A stretch of 64,000 nt of DNA, from NCBI RefSeq assembly GCF_013410405.1, contig NZ_JACCFK010000001.1, positions 2,542,001-2,606,000 on the forward strand. The letters run 5' to 3'. Position 1 is the first letter of the stretch, and each line of letters starts with the position of its first letter. Positions 49,229 to 59,356 of this stretch are shown here, piece by piece. This DNA comes from Amycolatopsis endophytica. Lineage in GTDB: Bacteria > Actinomycetota > Actinomycetes > Mycobacteriales > Pseudonocardiaceae. A program made the translations under genes and the position numbers. The notes under the pieces were generated by a model. That model did not search any database. It was not told the DNA's origin and saw nothing but the letters and a program-made list of their open reading frames with translations.

Positions 49229-50581
49229 CTATGCGGTACGCCAGCCCTCCGGGTCGACGCCGCCGGGCACGGGCGCCGCCGGGTCGTACGGGGTGCGGGT
49301 GAAGACGAACGTGGCCAGGTCCAGGTGCCGCGGGGTGCCGTCCGCGGCACGGTGGACGCGCAGCGTCTCGCCGGCGTAGTAGCCGTCCAGGCCGAGCCAC
49401 TCGTCCTCGGCGACCGGGCGGAAGCGGGACGCACGGCCCGAGCCACCGGCCGGGTACAGGCTGAGCATGCCGCCCGGAATCAGCCGAAGGTGGTACGGCG
49501 TCGGGCCCCAGTGCCACAGGCCGGTCAGCGGCAGCAGCGACCGGTCCACCTCGGTGGGCCGCCACTCATCGGGCAGGTTCGGCTCGTGCTCGTCGGCGAT
49601 CCCGATCAGGTCGGCGACCAGGCCGAGGATCGCTGGGCCCGTGGTGGTGTTGGCGAAGGTCAGCGCGCCGGTGCCGGTGCCCTCGTCGACCAGGGTGCAG
49701 GCGAGGAAACCGGGCATCGAGCCGGTGTGCCCGGCCAGGCGGCGGCCCTGGTGCCGCACGAGCTGCAGGCCGAGGCCGTAGCCGGAGGTCCAGGCGTCGC
49801 CGTCGTCGACCGTGGCGAGCGCGCGCATCTCGGCGACGGTGTCCGGGCTCAGCACGTCACCTGAGTCGCCGCCGACGAACGCGGTCCACCGGCCCAGGTC
49901 CCGCACCGTCGACCACAGCTGACCCGCGGGCGCCATCGCGCCGGCGTCCGGGCTCGGCTCGGGCAGCAGCAGATCGGCGAACGGGTGCACCGCCCAGCCC
50001 CGGGCGTGCTTGCCGCGCGGGTGCGGGGTCGTGCGGGTCATGCCCAGCGGATCGAGGACCTCGCGGGTCAGTGCGGTGAGCCAGTCCGTGCCGCGGTGCC
50101 GCGCGATCAGCTCGCCGAGCACCCCGTAGCCGACGTTGGAGTAGTGGAACCGGCTGCCGGGACGGTTCTTCAGCGCGTCCGTGGCGAGGCTCGACTCCAG
50201 CGCCGCCCAGTCGCCGCCCTCGCTGCGCTCCCACCACGAGCCCGGCGACTCGGAGGTCAGGCCGCCGGTGTGGGACAGCAACTGGCCGACCGTCGAGGAG
50301 CCGAAACTGGTGCCGGGGACGTGCTTGTCGAGCGGATCGTTGAGGTCGAGCCTGCCCTCGTCGCGCAGGCGCATGACGAGCGCGGCGACGATCGACTTGG
50401 TGATCGAGCCGAGCCGGTACTGCGTGTCGTCATCGGGTGCCGCGCCGTCGACCGCGCCGCGCCCGGCCCACCAGACCACCTCGCCGTCGCGCACGACCGC
50501 CGCGGTCATCGACGGGGCGCGCCCGTTCACCTGCTCAAGGGACAGGCGGCGGAGCAGGGCGAATTCGGTGCTGGGCAGCAT
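49229..50581 (-). CDS. Serine hydrolase, class C beta-lactamase family
   Basis: 450-residue beta-lactamase/D-aminopeptidase-like enzyme. The nucleophile motif is SITK (RLGSITKSIVAALVMRL), the Tyr motif YSNVGYGVLGELIA, and the third motif region HTGSMPGF. A C-terminal beta domain follows (about residue 330 on). No signal peptide is seen, so it is probably cytoplasmic and acts as an esterase or peptidase. ATG at 50581, four bases downstream of the TetR stop, so co-transcribed with it. Confidence 0.9.
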   Translation of the reverse strand: MLPSTEFALLRRLSLEQVNGRAPSMTAAVVRDGEVVWWAGRGAVDGAAPDDDTQYRLGSITKSIVAALVMRLRDEGRLDLNDPLDKHVPGTSFGSSTVGQLLSHTGGLTSESPGSWWERSEGGDWAALESSLATDALKNRPGSRFHYSNVGYGVLGELIARHRGTDWLTALTREVLDPLGMTRTTPHPRGKHARGWAVHPFADLLLPEPSPDAGAMAPAGQLWSTVRDLGRWTAFVGGDSGDVLSPDTVAEMRALATVDDGDAWTSGYGLGLQLVRHQGRRLAGHTGSMPGFLACTLVDEGTGTGALTFANTTTGPAILGLVADLIGIADEHEPNLPDEWRPTEVDRSLLPLTGLWHWGPTPYHLRLIPGGMLSLYPAGGSGRASRFRPVAEDEWLGLDGYYAGETLRVHRAADGTPRHLDLATFVFTRTPYDPAAPVPGGVDPEGWRTA

Positions 50582-50585
50582 GCCG

Positions 50586-51200
50586 TCATTCTGCCGTGCG
50601 CGGGGTGAGCAGCTCGGTGAGGGCGAGTTCGAGCGAGCCGAGCAGCCGGCGGTGCAGATCGGAGCCGGGTGGCGCCTGCAGCAGGTGCTGGGCGAAGCCG
50701 TCGGTGAGGGCGGCGACGACGTCGGCGAGTTTCCCGGCGTCCAGGTCGTCGCGAACGTGCCCCTGGTGCTGGGCCTGGCCGAGGAAGTCGGCGGTCTGCG
50801 CGCGCATGAACTCGTAACCCTCACGCAGGTGGCCTGCCCAGTCGGGGAGGACCGCGGCGCGCGCGGTGAAGGCGAGGATCACGATCACCTCGGCCCGGCG
50901 CTGGTCGTCGAGCGGCAGTGCTTCGGCGACCAGTGTCCGCAGCATGGTGAGCAGGTGGTCCCGCGGCGTCCGGTTCCAGCGCTGCTCGATGTACTCGCCG
51001 GTCAGGTCGAACGCGAAGTGGAACAGCTCGTCGCGGGTGGAGAAGTACTTCTGCACGGCGCCGGCGGACAGACCGGCCTCCGCGGCGACCGTGCGGACGC
51101 TGACGGTCTCGATGCCCTCCCGCGCGATGAGCCGGAGCAGGGCTTCGGCGATCTCCCGGCGGCGCTGGGACCGGTCGACGATCTTGGGCACGGTTGCCAT
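50586..51200 (-). CDS. TetR-family regulator
   Basis: 204-residue regulator. HTH: VSVRTVAAEAGLSAGAVQKY FSTRDELFH (one motif, written in two parts). ATG at 51200. Divergent from an MFS transporter, with a perfect palindrome in the 54-base shared promoter. Downstream on the same strand is the serine hydrolase. It probably controls the exporter and itself. Confidence 0.92.
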   Translation of the reverse strand: MATVPKIVDRSQRRREIAEALLRLIAREGIETVSVRTVAAEAGLSAGAVQKYFSTRDELFHFAFDLTGEYIEQRWNRTPRDHLLTMLRTLVAEALPLDDQRRAEVIVILAFTARAAVLPDWAGHLREGYEFMRAQTADFLGQAQHQGHVRDDLDAGKLADVVAALTDGFAQHLLQAPPGSDLHRRLLGSLELALTELLTPRTAE

Positions 51201-51220
51201 CCTAGGTCTGCCCGTTTTAG

Positions 51221-51234
51221 GATACGATCGTATC
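51221..51234. promoter_or_regulatory. Perfect palindromic TetR operator
   Basis: GATACGATCGTATC is a perfect 14-bp palindrome centred between the divergent tetR and MFS starts. Partial symmetry extends outward (GTTT ... AAAC). It ends 20 bases before the MFS ATG. Confidence 0.75.
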
Positions 51235-51254
51235 TTGAAACGGGGGGATCGGTG

Positions 51255-52460
51255 ATGACGAGCACTGCGCTGGGGAAGCGGCGGTCGAGGCAGAACGAGC
51301 TGGCCGCGGCGCTGACGGCGGGTCCGGTCGAGGTCCTGGACTTCTTCCTGCCGCTGTGGGCGGGCAGTGCGCTGGGGGCGAGCGCGGCCGGGGTGGGGGC
51401 GCTGACCGCGCTGGAGACGCTGGTGTCGTTCGCGGTGCGGCCGGTGGCGGGCGCGCTGGCGGACCGCTTCGACCGCGGGCGGCTGGCGGCCGTCGGCGCT
51501 GTCCTCTATGGACTGTCGTTCGCCGGGTACGCCGTCGCGCCGGGGCTGGGGGCGGCGTTCGTGGCGGCGGTGCTCGGTGGTGCCGGCGGCGCGGTCTTCT
51601 GGGTGGCGTTGCGGGCTCGCGTGGGGGAAGGGCTCGGTGACGACAGGTCCGCGTTCGCCAGGCTGTTCTCGGCCGAGGGCGGCGGCACGTGGATCGCGTT
51701 CGTGGTGGCGCTGTGGCTGGTGTCGCGCATCGACTATCGCGGCGTCTTCTGGATCGGCGCGGCGGCGTGCGCGGTGGCGGCGGTGGTGATGCTCGCGCCG
51801 GCATCCGCCCCGGGCGCCGTCACCGCCCCGGCCGGGCCCGGGTTCCGCCACCTGGGGCGGCGGCTGCGGCCGATGCTGCTGCTCGTGGTCATCACCGCGC
51901 TGGCGGAAGCGGGCGTCGCGCTGTTGCTGCTCATGCACCTGCAGCGCGGGCACCACCTGGAGCTGCACCAGATCGCGGGGGTGTTCCTGCCGGGGTTCAT
52001 CGTCTACACGACGTTGCCGGAGTACCTGCACCGGGTGACCGGGCGGCTGGGCCGTGCGCGGGTACTGTCGCTGGCGATGGGGTCCAGCGCGGTGTTCGCC
52101 GTGGGGTTGTCGTTCGCGCCGAACCCGTTTGTGCTGACCGGGTTGTGGGTGCTCTCCGCGGCCGCGTTCGCCGCGGCGATTCCCGTCGAGCAGGAGATCG
52201 TCGCCGAGGCGGCGGGCGTGAGCCTCGGCCGCGCGATGGGCGTCTACGAAAGCGCGAACCTGCTCGGCGCCACGATCGGCACCTTCGCGGCCGGGTTGCT
52301 CTACGGCACCGGCTTCGGGTGGCAGGCGGCCTGCGTCGGCGCCGGCGTGATCCTGCTCGGCGGCGCGGCGCTGGTGCGCCCGGTGCTGCGCACCGTCGCA
52401 CGGGAAAACCCCGGAACCACGGCGGGTTCCGGGGCTCCCAGGCCACCTACAGCGGCTTGA
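51255..52460 (+). CDS. MFS transporter
   Basis: 401-residue membrane transporter with 11-12 helices. Helix 2-3 loop is AGALADRFDRGRLAAVG; charged residues are otherwise few in the membrane part. ATG at 51255, with an in-frame GTG one codon before. TetR control and layout suggest efflux of a small molecule. It ends overlapping the convergent citrate synthase gene by 14 bases. Confidence 0.9.
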   Translation: MTSTALGKRRSRQNELAAALTAGPVEVLDFFLPLWAGSALGASAAGVGALTALETLVSFAVRPVAGALADRFDRGRLAAVGAVLYGLSFAGYAVAPGLGAAFVAAVLGGAGGAVFWVALRARVGEGLGDDRSAFARLFSAEGGGTWIAFVVALWLVSRIDYRGVFWIGAAACAVAAVVMLAPASAPGAVTAPAGPGFRHLGRRLRPMLLLVVITALAEAGVALLLLMHLQRGHHLELHQIAGVFLPGFIVYTTLPEYLHRVTGRLGRARVLSLAMGSSAVFAVGLSFAPNPFVLTGLWVLSAAAFAAAIPVEQEIVAEAAGVSLGRAMGVYESANLLGATIGTFAAGLLYGTGFGWQAACVGAGVILLGGAALVRPVLRTVARENPGTTAGSGAPRPPTAA

Positions 52461-53589
52461 CCGCCGACCAGCCCTCGACCTCCTCGGGGGAGCGCGGGCC
52501 CGGTCCGACGTAGCTCGCGGAGGGGCGGACCAGCCTGCCGGTCTGCTTCTGTTCCAGGACGTGCGCCGCCCAGCCCGCGGTGCGCGCGGAGGTGAACATG
52601 GCGGGCATCATGTGCGTCGGGACCTGCGCGAAGTCCAGGATGACCGCCGCCCAGAACTCGACGTTCGTTTCGATCGCGCGGTCCGGACGGCGCTCGCGCA
52701 GCTCGGCCAGTGCTGCCTGCTCCAGGGCGGCGGCCACCTCGAACCGGGCAGCGCCCAGCTCACGGCAGGTGCGGCGGAGCACCCGTGCCCGCGGGTCCTC
52801 CGCCCGGTACACCCGGTGCCCGAAGCCCATCAGGCGCTCCTTGCGGTCCAGGATCCCCTTGACCACCTTCCGCGCGTCGCCCTCCTTCTCGACCGCCTCG
52901 ATCATCGGCAGCACCCGCGCCGGGGCGCCGCCGTGCAGCGGACCCGACATCGCGCCGATCGCGCCCGACAACGACGCCGCGACGTCCGCGCCCGTCGACG
53001 CGATGACCCGCGCGGTGAACGTGGAGGCGTTCAGACCGTGCTCGGCCGCCGACACCCAGTACGCGTCCACCGCTTTGACGTGCGCCGGATCCGGCTCGCC
53101 GCGCCAGCGCACCATGAAGCGTTCGGTGATCGTGTGCGCCTCGTCGACGCGGGCCTGCGGCACGGCCGGCTGCGCGGTCCCGCGCGCGGACTGGGCCACA
53201 TAGGACAGTGCCATCACCGAGGCGCGCGCCAGATTGTCGCGTGCCTCCTCGTCGCTGATGTCCAGCAGCGGGCGGAAGCCCCAGATCGGGGCGACCATCG
53301 CGAGCGCGGCCTGCGCGTCGACCCGGACATCGCCGGTGTGCACCGGAATCGGGAACGGCTCGGCGGGCGGCAGCCCGGTGCCGAACCGGCCGTCGACGAG
53401 CAGGCCCCACACGTCGCCGAAGCTGACCTTGCCGGCCAGGTCCTCGATGTCCACGCCCCGATAGCGCAGCGCGCCGCCGTTGCGATCGGGCTCGGCGATC
53501 TCGGTGCGGAAGGCGACGACGCCTTCCAGCCCGGGTTTGAAACCGTCGTCCGGTTCGGTGTTGTTCGCAACGGGCGCTGAGGTAGTCAC
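52447..53589 (-). CDS. citA: Citrate synthase 2
   Basis: 380-residue citrate synthase condensing oxaloacetate and acetyl-CoA, of the type called citA in mycobacteria (Rv0889c). Motifs: [40 protein letters not shown] with catalytic His, [29 protein letters not shown], and [19 protein letters not shown] at 53589 with AAAGG nine bases upstream. The 240 bases between it and ureA hold both promoters; I found no convincing operator there. Confidence 0.95.
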   Translation of the reverse strand: MTTSAPVANNTEPDDGFKPGLEGVVAFRTEIAEPDRNGGALRYRGVDIEDLAGKVSFGDVWGLLVDGRFGTGLPPAEPFPIPVHTGDVRVDAQAALAMVAPIWGFRPLLDISDEEARDNLARASVMALSYVAQSARGTAQPAVPQARVDEAHTITERFMVRWRGEPDPAHVKAVDAYWVSAAEHGLNASTFTARVIASTGADVAASLSGAIGAMSGPLHGGAPARVLPMIEAVEKEGDARKVVKGILDRKERLMGFGHRVYRAEDPRARVLRRTCRELGAARFEVAAALEQAALAELRERRPDRAIETNVEFWAAVILDFAQVPTHMMPAMFTSARTAGWAAHVLEQKQTGRLVRPSASYVGPGPRSPEEVEGWSAVKPL

Positions 53590-53829
53590 AGGTGGAGACC
53601 TTTCGCTGCGCAATTCCCCGACAGAGGTTGTTACGCGCGCGTGACGCGATCGTGGGCGCCCCGTCGCGCGGTGACCACACCATGCCCCTCGAACGGTCCA
53701 GGAGCAATCGAAGAAAGCGGTGGTTTCGGTCACGATTACGAGAACGATCCAGCCACTCCGGGCCGTTCGCACGTAAATCCTGTGTTTCGCGCGAGCGTGT
53801 CGCGCTCTTCGCGGTGATAGACCTGGCGC

Positions 53830-54132
53830 ATGCACCTGAGCCCACAGGAGCGCGACAAGCTGCTCGTCCACGTCGCCGCGGACGTGGCACGCAAGCGGCT
53901 GGACCGCGGAGTCCGCCTCAACCACCCGGAGGCGGTCGCCCTCATCACCGACCACGTGCTCGAAGGCGCCCGCGACGGCCGCACGGTCGCCGACCTGATG
54001 TCCAGCGGCCGCTCGGTGCTGTCCCGCGGGCAGGTGCTCGACGGCGTGTCCGAGATGATCGACTCGGTCCAGGTCGAGGCCACCTTCCCGGACGGCACGA
54101 AGCTCGTCACCGTGCACGACCCGATCGTCTGA
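53830..54132 (+). CDS. ureA: Urease gamma subunit
   Basis: 100-residue UreA, structural subunit of nickel urease, which hydrolyses urea to ammonia and CO2. Starts [40 protein letters not shown] and [20 protein letters not shown] are family signatures. First gene of ureABCFGD. Confidence 0.96.
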   Translation: MHLSPQERDKLLVHVAADVARKRLDRGVRLNHPEAVALITDHVLEGARDGRTVADLMSSGRSVLSRGQVLDGVSEMIDSVQVEATFPDGTKLVTVHDPIV

Positions 54133-54141
54133 GGAGCGCGA

Positions 54142-54438
54142 GTGCGTCCAGGGGAGATCATTCCGGCCGAATCACCCGTCGAGCTGAACCCGGGACGTCC
54201 GCGGGAGCGCGTCAGGGTGAGCAACACCGGCGACCGGCCGGTGCAGGTCGGCTCGCACTACCACTTCGCGGTGACCAATTCCGCGCTCGAATTCGACCGT
54301 TCGGCCGCACGCGGTCACCGGTTGGACATCCCGGCGGGCACCTCGGTCCGGTTCGAGCCGGGCGTCGAGCGCGAGGTCGACCTGGTGCCGCTGGCCGGCA
54401 CGAAGACGGTTCCCGGCCTGCGGAAGGACGGCGAGTGA
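54142..54438 (+). CDS. ureB: Urease beta subunit
   Basis: 98-residue UreB ([57 protein letters not shown]). GTG start nine bases after ureA; the stop overlaps the GTG of ureC. Confidence 0.96.
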   Translation: MRPGEIIPAESPVELNPGRPRERVRVSNTGDRPVQVGSHYHFAVTNSALEFDRSAARGHRLDIPAGTSVRFEPGVEREVDLVPLAGTKTVPGLRKDGE

Positions 54439-56141
54439 GCAGCATCGACCGCGAGCGCTACGCCGAACTGTTCGGTCCCACCGCGGGCGACCAGGTCCGG
54501 CTGGCCGACACCGACCTGCTCATCGAGGTCACCGAGGACCGCAGCATGGGCGCGGGTTCCGGTGACGAGGTGCTGTTCGGCGGCGGCAAGGTGATCCGTG
54601 AGTCGATGGGCCAGGGCATGGCGACCCGCGCCGAGGGCGCGCCGGACCTGGTGATCACCGGCGCGGTCGTGCTCGACCACTGGGGTGTGGTCAAGGCCGA
54701 CGTCGGCGTGCGGGACGGCCGGATCGTCGGCATCGGCAAGGCGGGCAACCCGGACACCATGGACGGCGTCGACCCGAACCTGGTCATCGGCCCCGCGACC
54801 GAGATCCTGTCCGGCAACGGGAAGATCCTCACCGCGGGCGGCATCGACTGCCACGTCCACTTCATCTGCCCGCAGCTCGTCGACACCGCGCTCGCGTCCG
54901 GCCTGACCACGCTCGTCGGCGGCGGCACCGGCCCGTCGGAGGGCACGAAGGCCACCACCGTCACGCCCGGACCGTGGAACCTGGCCAGGATGCTGCGGGC
55001 GATGGACGGCCAGCCGGTCAACGTCCTGTTGCTGGGCAAGGGAAACACCGTCCGTCCGGAGGCGCTGCGGGAACAACTGGCTGCCGGTGCGGGCGGGTTC
55101 AAGCTGCACGAGGACTGGGGCAGCACCCCGGCCGCGATCGACGCGTGCCTGTCGGTCGCCGACGAGTCGGGCGTGCAGGTGGCGATCCACACCGACACGC
55201 TCAACGAGGCCGGGTTCCTGGAGTCCACTGTGGACGCGGTGGCCGGCCGCTCGATCAACGCCTACCACACCGAGGGGGCGGGCGGCGGGCACGCGCCGGA
55301 CATCATCAAGGTCGCCGGGCTGGCGAACTTCCTGCCCTCGTCGACCAACCCGACCCGCCCGCACACCGTCAACACCCTCGACGAGCACCTCGACATGCTC
55401 ATGGTGTGCCACCACCTCAACCCGTCGGTCCCCGAGGACCTGGCCTTCGCCGAGAGCCGGATCCGCCCGGGCACCATCGCGGCCGAGGACGTGCTGCACG
55501 ACCTGGGCGCGATCTCGATGATGAGCTCCGATTCGCAGGCGATGGGCCGGATCGGCGAGGTGATCATCCGCAGCTGGCAGACCGCGCACGTCATGAAACG
55601 CCGCCGTGGCGCACTGCCCGGCGACGGCGCGGCCGACAACCTGCGGGCCCGTCGCTATGTCGCCAAGTACACGATCAACCCGGCGATCGCGCACGGCATG
55701 GACGGCGAGATCGGTTCGGTCGAGGTCGGCAAGCTCGCCGATCTCGTGCTGTGGGAGCCGAAGTTCTTCGGCGTCCGGCCGCACGTCGTTCTCAAGGGCG
55801 GGTTCGTCGCGTGGGCCGCGATGGGCGACGCCAACGCGTCGATCCCGACCCCGCAACCCGTGCTGGCCCGGCCGATGTTCGGCGCCGCGCCGTCCGTGGC
55901 CGCCGCGAGCAGCCTGTACTTCGTCGCGCCCGAAGCGCTCGACACCGATCTCCCGGTGACCCGGCGAGTGGTGCCGGTGCGCAATACGCGGCGTGTGACC
56001 AAGGCGGACATGGTGCTCAACGACGCGCTGCCGGACATCCAGGTCGACGCGGACAGCTTCGCGGTGCACGTCGACGGCGAGCTGATCGAACCGCAGCCGG
56101 TCGCCGAACTGCCGATGGCCCAACGGTACTTCCTGTTCTGA
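54435..56141 (+). CDS. ureC: Urease alpha (catalytic) subunit
   Basis: 568-residue catalytic subunit, full length for the family. Nickel site residues: HxH in [11 protein letters not shown], the Lys that is carbamylated in the [15 protein letters not shown] region, and His in [11 protein letters not shown] and [15 protein letters not shown]. The mobile flap carries [20 protein letters not shown], and [11 protein letters not shown] follows. GTG start overlapping ureB. The stop overlaps the ureF ATG by one base. Confidence 0.97.
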   Translation: MSSIDRERYAELFGPTAGDQVRLADTDLLIEVTEDRSMGAGSGDEVLFGGGKVIRESMGQGMATRAEGAPDLVITGAVVLDHWGVVKADVGVRDGRIVGIGKAGNPDTMDGVDPNLVIGPATEILSGNGKILTAGGIDCHVHFICPQLVDTALASGLTTLVGGGTGPSEGTKATTVTPGPWNLARMLRAMDGQPVNVLLLGKGNTVRPEALREQLAAGAGGFKLHEDWGSTPAAIDACLSVADESGVQVAIHTDTLNEAGFLESTVDAVAGRSINAYHTEGAGGGHAPDIIKVAGLANFLPSSTNPTRPHTVNTLDEHLDMLMVCHHLNPSVPEDLAFAESRIRPGTIAAEDVLHDLGAISMMSSDSQAMGRIGEVIIRSWQTAHVMKRRRGALPGDGAADNLRARRYVAKYTINPAIAHGMDGEIGSVEVGKLADLVLWEPKFFGVRPHVVLKGGFVAWAAMGDANASIPTPQPVLARPMFGAAPSVAAASSLYFVAPEALDTDLPVTRRVVPVRNTRRVTKADMVLNDALPDIQVDADSFAVHVDGELIEPQPVAELPMAQRYFLF

Positions 56142-56806
56142 TGGGTATCTCCGCGATCCTGCTGGCCGACTCCCGGTTCCCTGGCGGCGGCCACGTGCAC
56201 TCCGGTGGACTGGAGGAGGCCGTTTCCCGTGGCCTGATCCGCGACGCGCGCGACTTGCCGGGCTTCCTGCACGGCCGCTTGTGGACAGCCGGGTACCTCG
56301 TCGCGGTCTTCGCCGCCGCATCTGTCGTGTGTAGACAGTGGCAGCGGCTGGACGAGGAACTCGACGCCCGCACGCCGTCCGCGGCCCAGCGGGAAGCCTC
56401 ACGCGCTCAGGGGCGTGGCACCGCGCGCGCCGGGCGGATCGCCTGGCCGTCGCCGGTCATCGACGAGTTGCTGACCGCCACCCCACGCCCGCACCACCCG
56501 ATCATCACCGGCGCGCTCACCGGCGTTTCCGGTGGCACGCCGCGGGATGCGGCGCTGGCCGTCGCCTACCTCGCGGTCAGCGGACCGGCCAGTGCGGCGG
56601 TGCGGCTGCTGGGTTTCGACCCGTTCACCGTCAACGCGATGGTGGCCGCGCTCGCCACGGATCTCGAAGCCGTGGCGGAAAAGGCGGCGGGCTTCGCCGG
56701 GACCGACCCGGCACGACTGCCGTCACCCGGATCACCGGCGCTGGATCTGCTCGCCGAAGCACATCTGCGCCAGCACAAGGAAGAGGTGCGTCTCTTTGCC
56801 AGCTGA
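56141..56806 (+). CDS. ureF: Urease accessory protein UreF
   Basis: 221-residue UreF, which joins UreD and UreG to load nickel into apo-urease. N-terminal [20 protein letters not shown] and the [15 protein letters not shown] region are recognisable. All-helical. ATG overlaps the ureC stop; the 3' end overlaps ureG by 11 bases. Confidence 0.92.
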   Translation: MGISAILLADSRFPGGGHVHSGGLEEAVSRGLIRDARDLPGFLHGRLWTAGYLVAVFAAASVVCRQWQRLDEELDARTPSAAQREASRAQGRGTARAGRIAWPSPVIDELLTATPRPHHPIITGALTGVSGGTPRDAALAVAYLAVSGPASAAVRLLGFDPFTVNAMVAALATDLEAVAEKAAGFAGTDPARLPSPGSPALDLLAEAHLRQHKEEVRLFAS

Positions 56807-57500
56807 ACACGGACACGGACACGGACACGGTCACGTGCACCCGGTCAACTTCGACCCCACGGCCACCGAACCCGACCGGTACGAGGCGCCGGCCGCGCGC
56901 GGCCGCGCGTTCCGGCTCGGCATCGGCGGCCCGGTCGGCAGCGGCAAGACCGCGCTGACCGCCGCCCTGTGCCGGGCACTCGGGGACGAGGTGCACCTCG
57001 CCGTGGTGACCAACGACATCTACACCACCGAGGACGCCGACTTCCTGCGCAAGGCCGGGGTGCTCGACCCGGCGCGCATCGAGGCCGTGCAGACCGGCGC
57101 CTGCCCGCACACCGCGATCCGCGACGACATCACCGCCAACCTCGACGCGGTCGAACGGCTCGAAGACCGGTTCGACGGCCTGGAGCTGGTGATCATCGAA
57201 AGCGGCGGGGACAACCTGACCGCGGTGTTCAGTCGCGGGCTGGCGGACAGCCAGATCTTCGTGGTCGACGTCGCGGGCGGCGACAAGGTGCCGCGCAAGG
57301 GCGGACCGGGTGTGACGACCGCGGACCTGCTGGTCATCAACAAGATCGACATCGCGCACCTGGTGAACGCCGACATGGACGTGATGACCTCCGACGCCCA
57401 CCGCATGCGCGGCGAGCTGCCGGTGATCACGCAGTCGCTGGTGCGCACCCCGGACGCGCCCGACGTGGCGGCCTGGGTGCGCAAGCAGCTGGCCGGGTGA
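56796..57500 (+). CDS. ureG: Urease accessory GTPase UreG with His-rich N-terminus
   Basis: 234-residue nickel-insertion GTPase. The N-terminus is [17 protein letters not shown], a His/Gly run likely to bind nickel. P-loop [18 protein letters not shown], then [25 protein letters not shown] with the CPH metal motif, [12 protein letters not shown], and NKIDIAHLV for guanine recognition. TTG start at 56796 is the only start that fits; AAGGAAGAGG lies upstream. No ureE is present, so the His tail may take over nickel storage. Confidence 0.95.
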   Translation: MPAEHGHGHGHGHVHPVNFDPTATEPDRYEAPAARGRAFRLGIGGPVGSGKTALTAALCRALGDEVHLAVVTNDIYTTEDADFLRKAGVLDPARIEAVQTGACPHTAIRDDITANLDAVERLEDRFDGLELVIIESGGDNLTAVFSRGLADSQIFVVDVAGGDKVPRKGGPGVTTADLLVINKIDIAHLVNADMDVMTSDAHRMRGELPVITQSLVRTPDAPDVAAWVRKQLAG

Positions 57501-58201
57501 AGGCGCACGCCCGGCTCGTCGCCGAGGTCGCCGACGGCCGGACGGTGCTGCGTGAGCTGAGGTCGATGGCGCCGCTGACCCTGGTGCCGCGACGCGGGGC
57601 CGGGCCGGCACGGGTGCACCTGGTCAGCTCGGCGACCTCGCCGCTCGGCGGGGACGAGCTGGTCCTGGAGGTCTTCGTCGGACCGGGCGCGGACCTGCGC
57701 CTGTCCGGGGTCGCCGCGACGCTCGCCCTGCCCGGGCCGGGTGGGGCGGACAGCACGTCGTCGGTGCGCGTCGAGGTCGCCGGCTCCCTGGAGTACCTGC
57801 CGGAGCCGACCGTGGTCACCGCCCGCGCCCGGCACACCGCGGAGCTGGTCGCGACCCTCGATGAGGGCGCACGTTTCCGCACCCGTGAGGTGCTGGTCCT
57901 CGGCCGCGCGGGTGAGGCACCGGGGCGGTTCACCACGTCGCAGCGCGTCACCCTCGGTGGCAGGCCGGTGCTGGACCAGACGCTCACCGTCGGCGATCCG
58001 GCCCTGGACGCGAGCCTCGCGGTACTGGCCGGTCACCGGGTGCTGGCGACCGAACTGCTGGTCGGCGGCTCGACGGTCGGGGCCGCTTCCGGTGACTGGT
58101 GGGCGGTGACCCCGCTGCCCGGGGGCGGGGGCCTGACCACCGCGCTCGCCTCCGACGCCGTCACCGCCGAGGCGCTGCTCCGGAAGGCGCCTCGCGGCTG
58201 A
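57497..58201 (+). CDS. ureD: Urease accessory protein UreD
   Basis: 234-residue UreD (UreH), scaffold for the UreF-UreG complex on apo-urease. Shorter than many UreD proteins but collinear: [57 protein letters not shown] overlaps the ureG stop (GTGA). Last gene of the operon; pdxH starts 100 bases later. Confidence 0.9.
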   Translation: MKAHARLVAEVADGRTVLRELRSMAPLTLVPRRGAGPARVHLVSSATSPLGGDELVLEVFVGPGADLRLSGVAATLALPGPGGADSTSSVRVEVAGSLEYLPEPTVVTARARHTAELVATLDEGARFRTREVLVLGRAGEAPGRFTTSQRVTLGGRPVLDQTLTVGDPALDASLAVLAGHRVLATELLVGGSTVGAASGDWWAVTPLPGGGGLTTALASDAVTAEALLRKAPRG

Positions 58202-58301
58202 CACCTTCGTGGCAGGTGTCACCGTTCGCTGGCTTTCGGAGCGGCCGGACAGGCCCTAACGTGGACTGTTACGGGTGAGTAAGCGGGTCGGAGGTTGGCA
58301 C

Positions 58302-58973
58302 ATGCCAGAGGTCGAGAACGTCGACGACGTAGCGGTACGCCTTCCGGGCATGCGGGTGGCCTACAACAGCGCGGCGCTGGACGAGGCCGACCTGGCCGCA
58401 GGCTGGACCGAGCAGTTGCAGGACTGGCTGAACCAGGCCATCGCGGCCGGGGTCGCCGAACCCAACGCGATGGTGCTGGCCACCGCCGACGCCGAAGGCC
58501 GTCCGTCCTCCCGCACCGTGCTCTGCAAGGGCCTCGACGAGCGCGGTGTCGTGTTCTACACGAACTACACCTCCAAGAAGAGCCACGACCTGACCGTGAC
58601 CCGGTACGCGTCGGCGACCTTCCCCTGGTACGCGCTGCAGCGGCAGGTCACCGTGCGGGGCGAGGTCGAGAAGGTCAACGTCAAGGAGACGGCCGAGTAC
58701 TGGAAGCAGCGCCCGCGCGGCTCGCAGCTCGGTGCCTGGGCGTCGCCGCAGTCGAAGGTCGTGTCCGGGCGTCGTGACCTGGACGTGGCGCTGTCGTCGA
58801 TCGAGCGCCGTTTCGGTGACGTCGAGGACGTGCCGCTGCCGCCGCACTGGGGCGGGTGGCGCATCCGGCCCGAGATCGTCGAGTTCTGGCAGGGACAGCG
58901 GGACCGGCTGCACGATCGGCTGCGGTACGTGCGGAACCATGACGGGTGGCGCGTGGAGCGAGTTGCTCCTTGA
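58302..58973 (+). CDS. pdxH: Pyridoxamine/pyridoxine 5'-phosphate oxidase PdxH
   Basis: 223-residue FMN enzyme making pyridoxal 5'-phosphate. Motifs: EPNAMVLATADAEGRPSSRT, GVVFYTNYTSKKSHDL, FPWYALQRQVTVRGEVEKV, RGSQLGAWASPQS, and the C-terminal RIRPEIVEFWQGQRDRLHDR. The ATG at 58302 has GGAGG seven bases upstream; a GTG at 58275 lacks this. A strong hairpin follows at 59085. Confidence 0.96.
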   Translation: MPEVENVDDVAVRLPGMRVAYNSAALDEADLAAGWTEQLQDWLNQAIAAGVAEPNAMVLATADAEGRPSSRTVLCKGLDERGVVFYTNYTSKKSHDLTVTRYASATFPWYALQRQVTVRGEVEKVNVKETAEYWKQRPRGSQLGAWASPQSKVVSGRRDLDVALSSIERRFGDVEDVPLPPHWGGWRIRPEIVEFWQGQRDRLHDRLRYVRNHDGWRVERVAP

Positions 58974-59084
58974 CGTTGCTTGCGTAGCCGCTACGCGGGT
59001 TGTTGCGCTGCGCGCGGCTGAAAGCGCCGGCTTCGCTTCGCTACGCCCGATTGGGCCGCCCCGATTTTTCATTGTTTCTACGGC

Positions 59085-59135
59085 CGATCAGGGGCTGTCA
59101 AGGCGGGAAAGAGGTACCTTGACAGCCCCTGATCG
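59085..59135. terminator. Strong hairpin downstream of pdxH
   Basis: Perfect 19-bp inverted repeat (CGATCAGGGGCTGTCAAGG) with a 13-base loop CGGGAAAGAGGTA. It can end pdxH transcription. The loop and the inner GTCAAGG arm match the hairpin at 22911-22970 in reverse orientation. Confidence 0.8.
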
Positions 59136-59242
59136 TCCGGAGAACCGGGCTGTGGATCGGGGTGCGGGGGAGGTGCGGGCGGCTGGGTGGCTGGTTGCGT
59201 TGCCGGTCGCCGGTTGTGTGGGTGAGTGGTGTCCCGGAAGAG

Positions 59243-59356
59243 CAAACACGCCGCCCGGAAGAGCAAACACGCCAGCCGGAGCGGCCAACACGCCGCGCGC
59301 CGCGGCGTGTTGGCCGTTCCCGGCGCCGTGTTTGCCGCTCGCGGCGGCGTGTTGGC
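59243..59356. repeat. 21-bp-period array B with internal orientation switch
   Basis: Three forward units (CAAACACG, CAAACACG, CCAACACG at 59243, 59264, 59285) followed by three inverted ones (GTGTT at 59307, 59328, 59349), all 21 bases apart. The centre (59282-59316) is a perfect palindrome with 16-bp arms, starting CGGCCAACACGCCGCG, and a 3-base middle. Same family as array A at 22642-22813. Confidence 0.9.

Noticed and set aside
53700..53780. GlnR-type nitrogen-control site upstream of ureA
   Set aside because: GTAAT and GAAAC half-sites occur, but spacing is seven instead of six and a second pair is absent.
54315..56402. 695-codon antisense frame opposite ureC
   Set aside because: High-GC shadow of a clearly recognisable gene; no motif, codon pattern or ribosome site supports it. 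The same applies to long antisense frames at 33341-34744, 43735-45237, 46859-47983 and 59681-60847.
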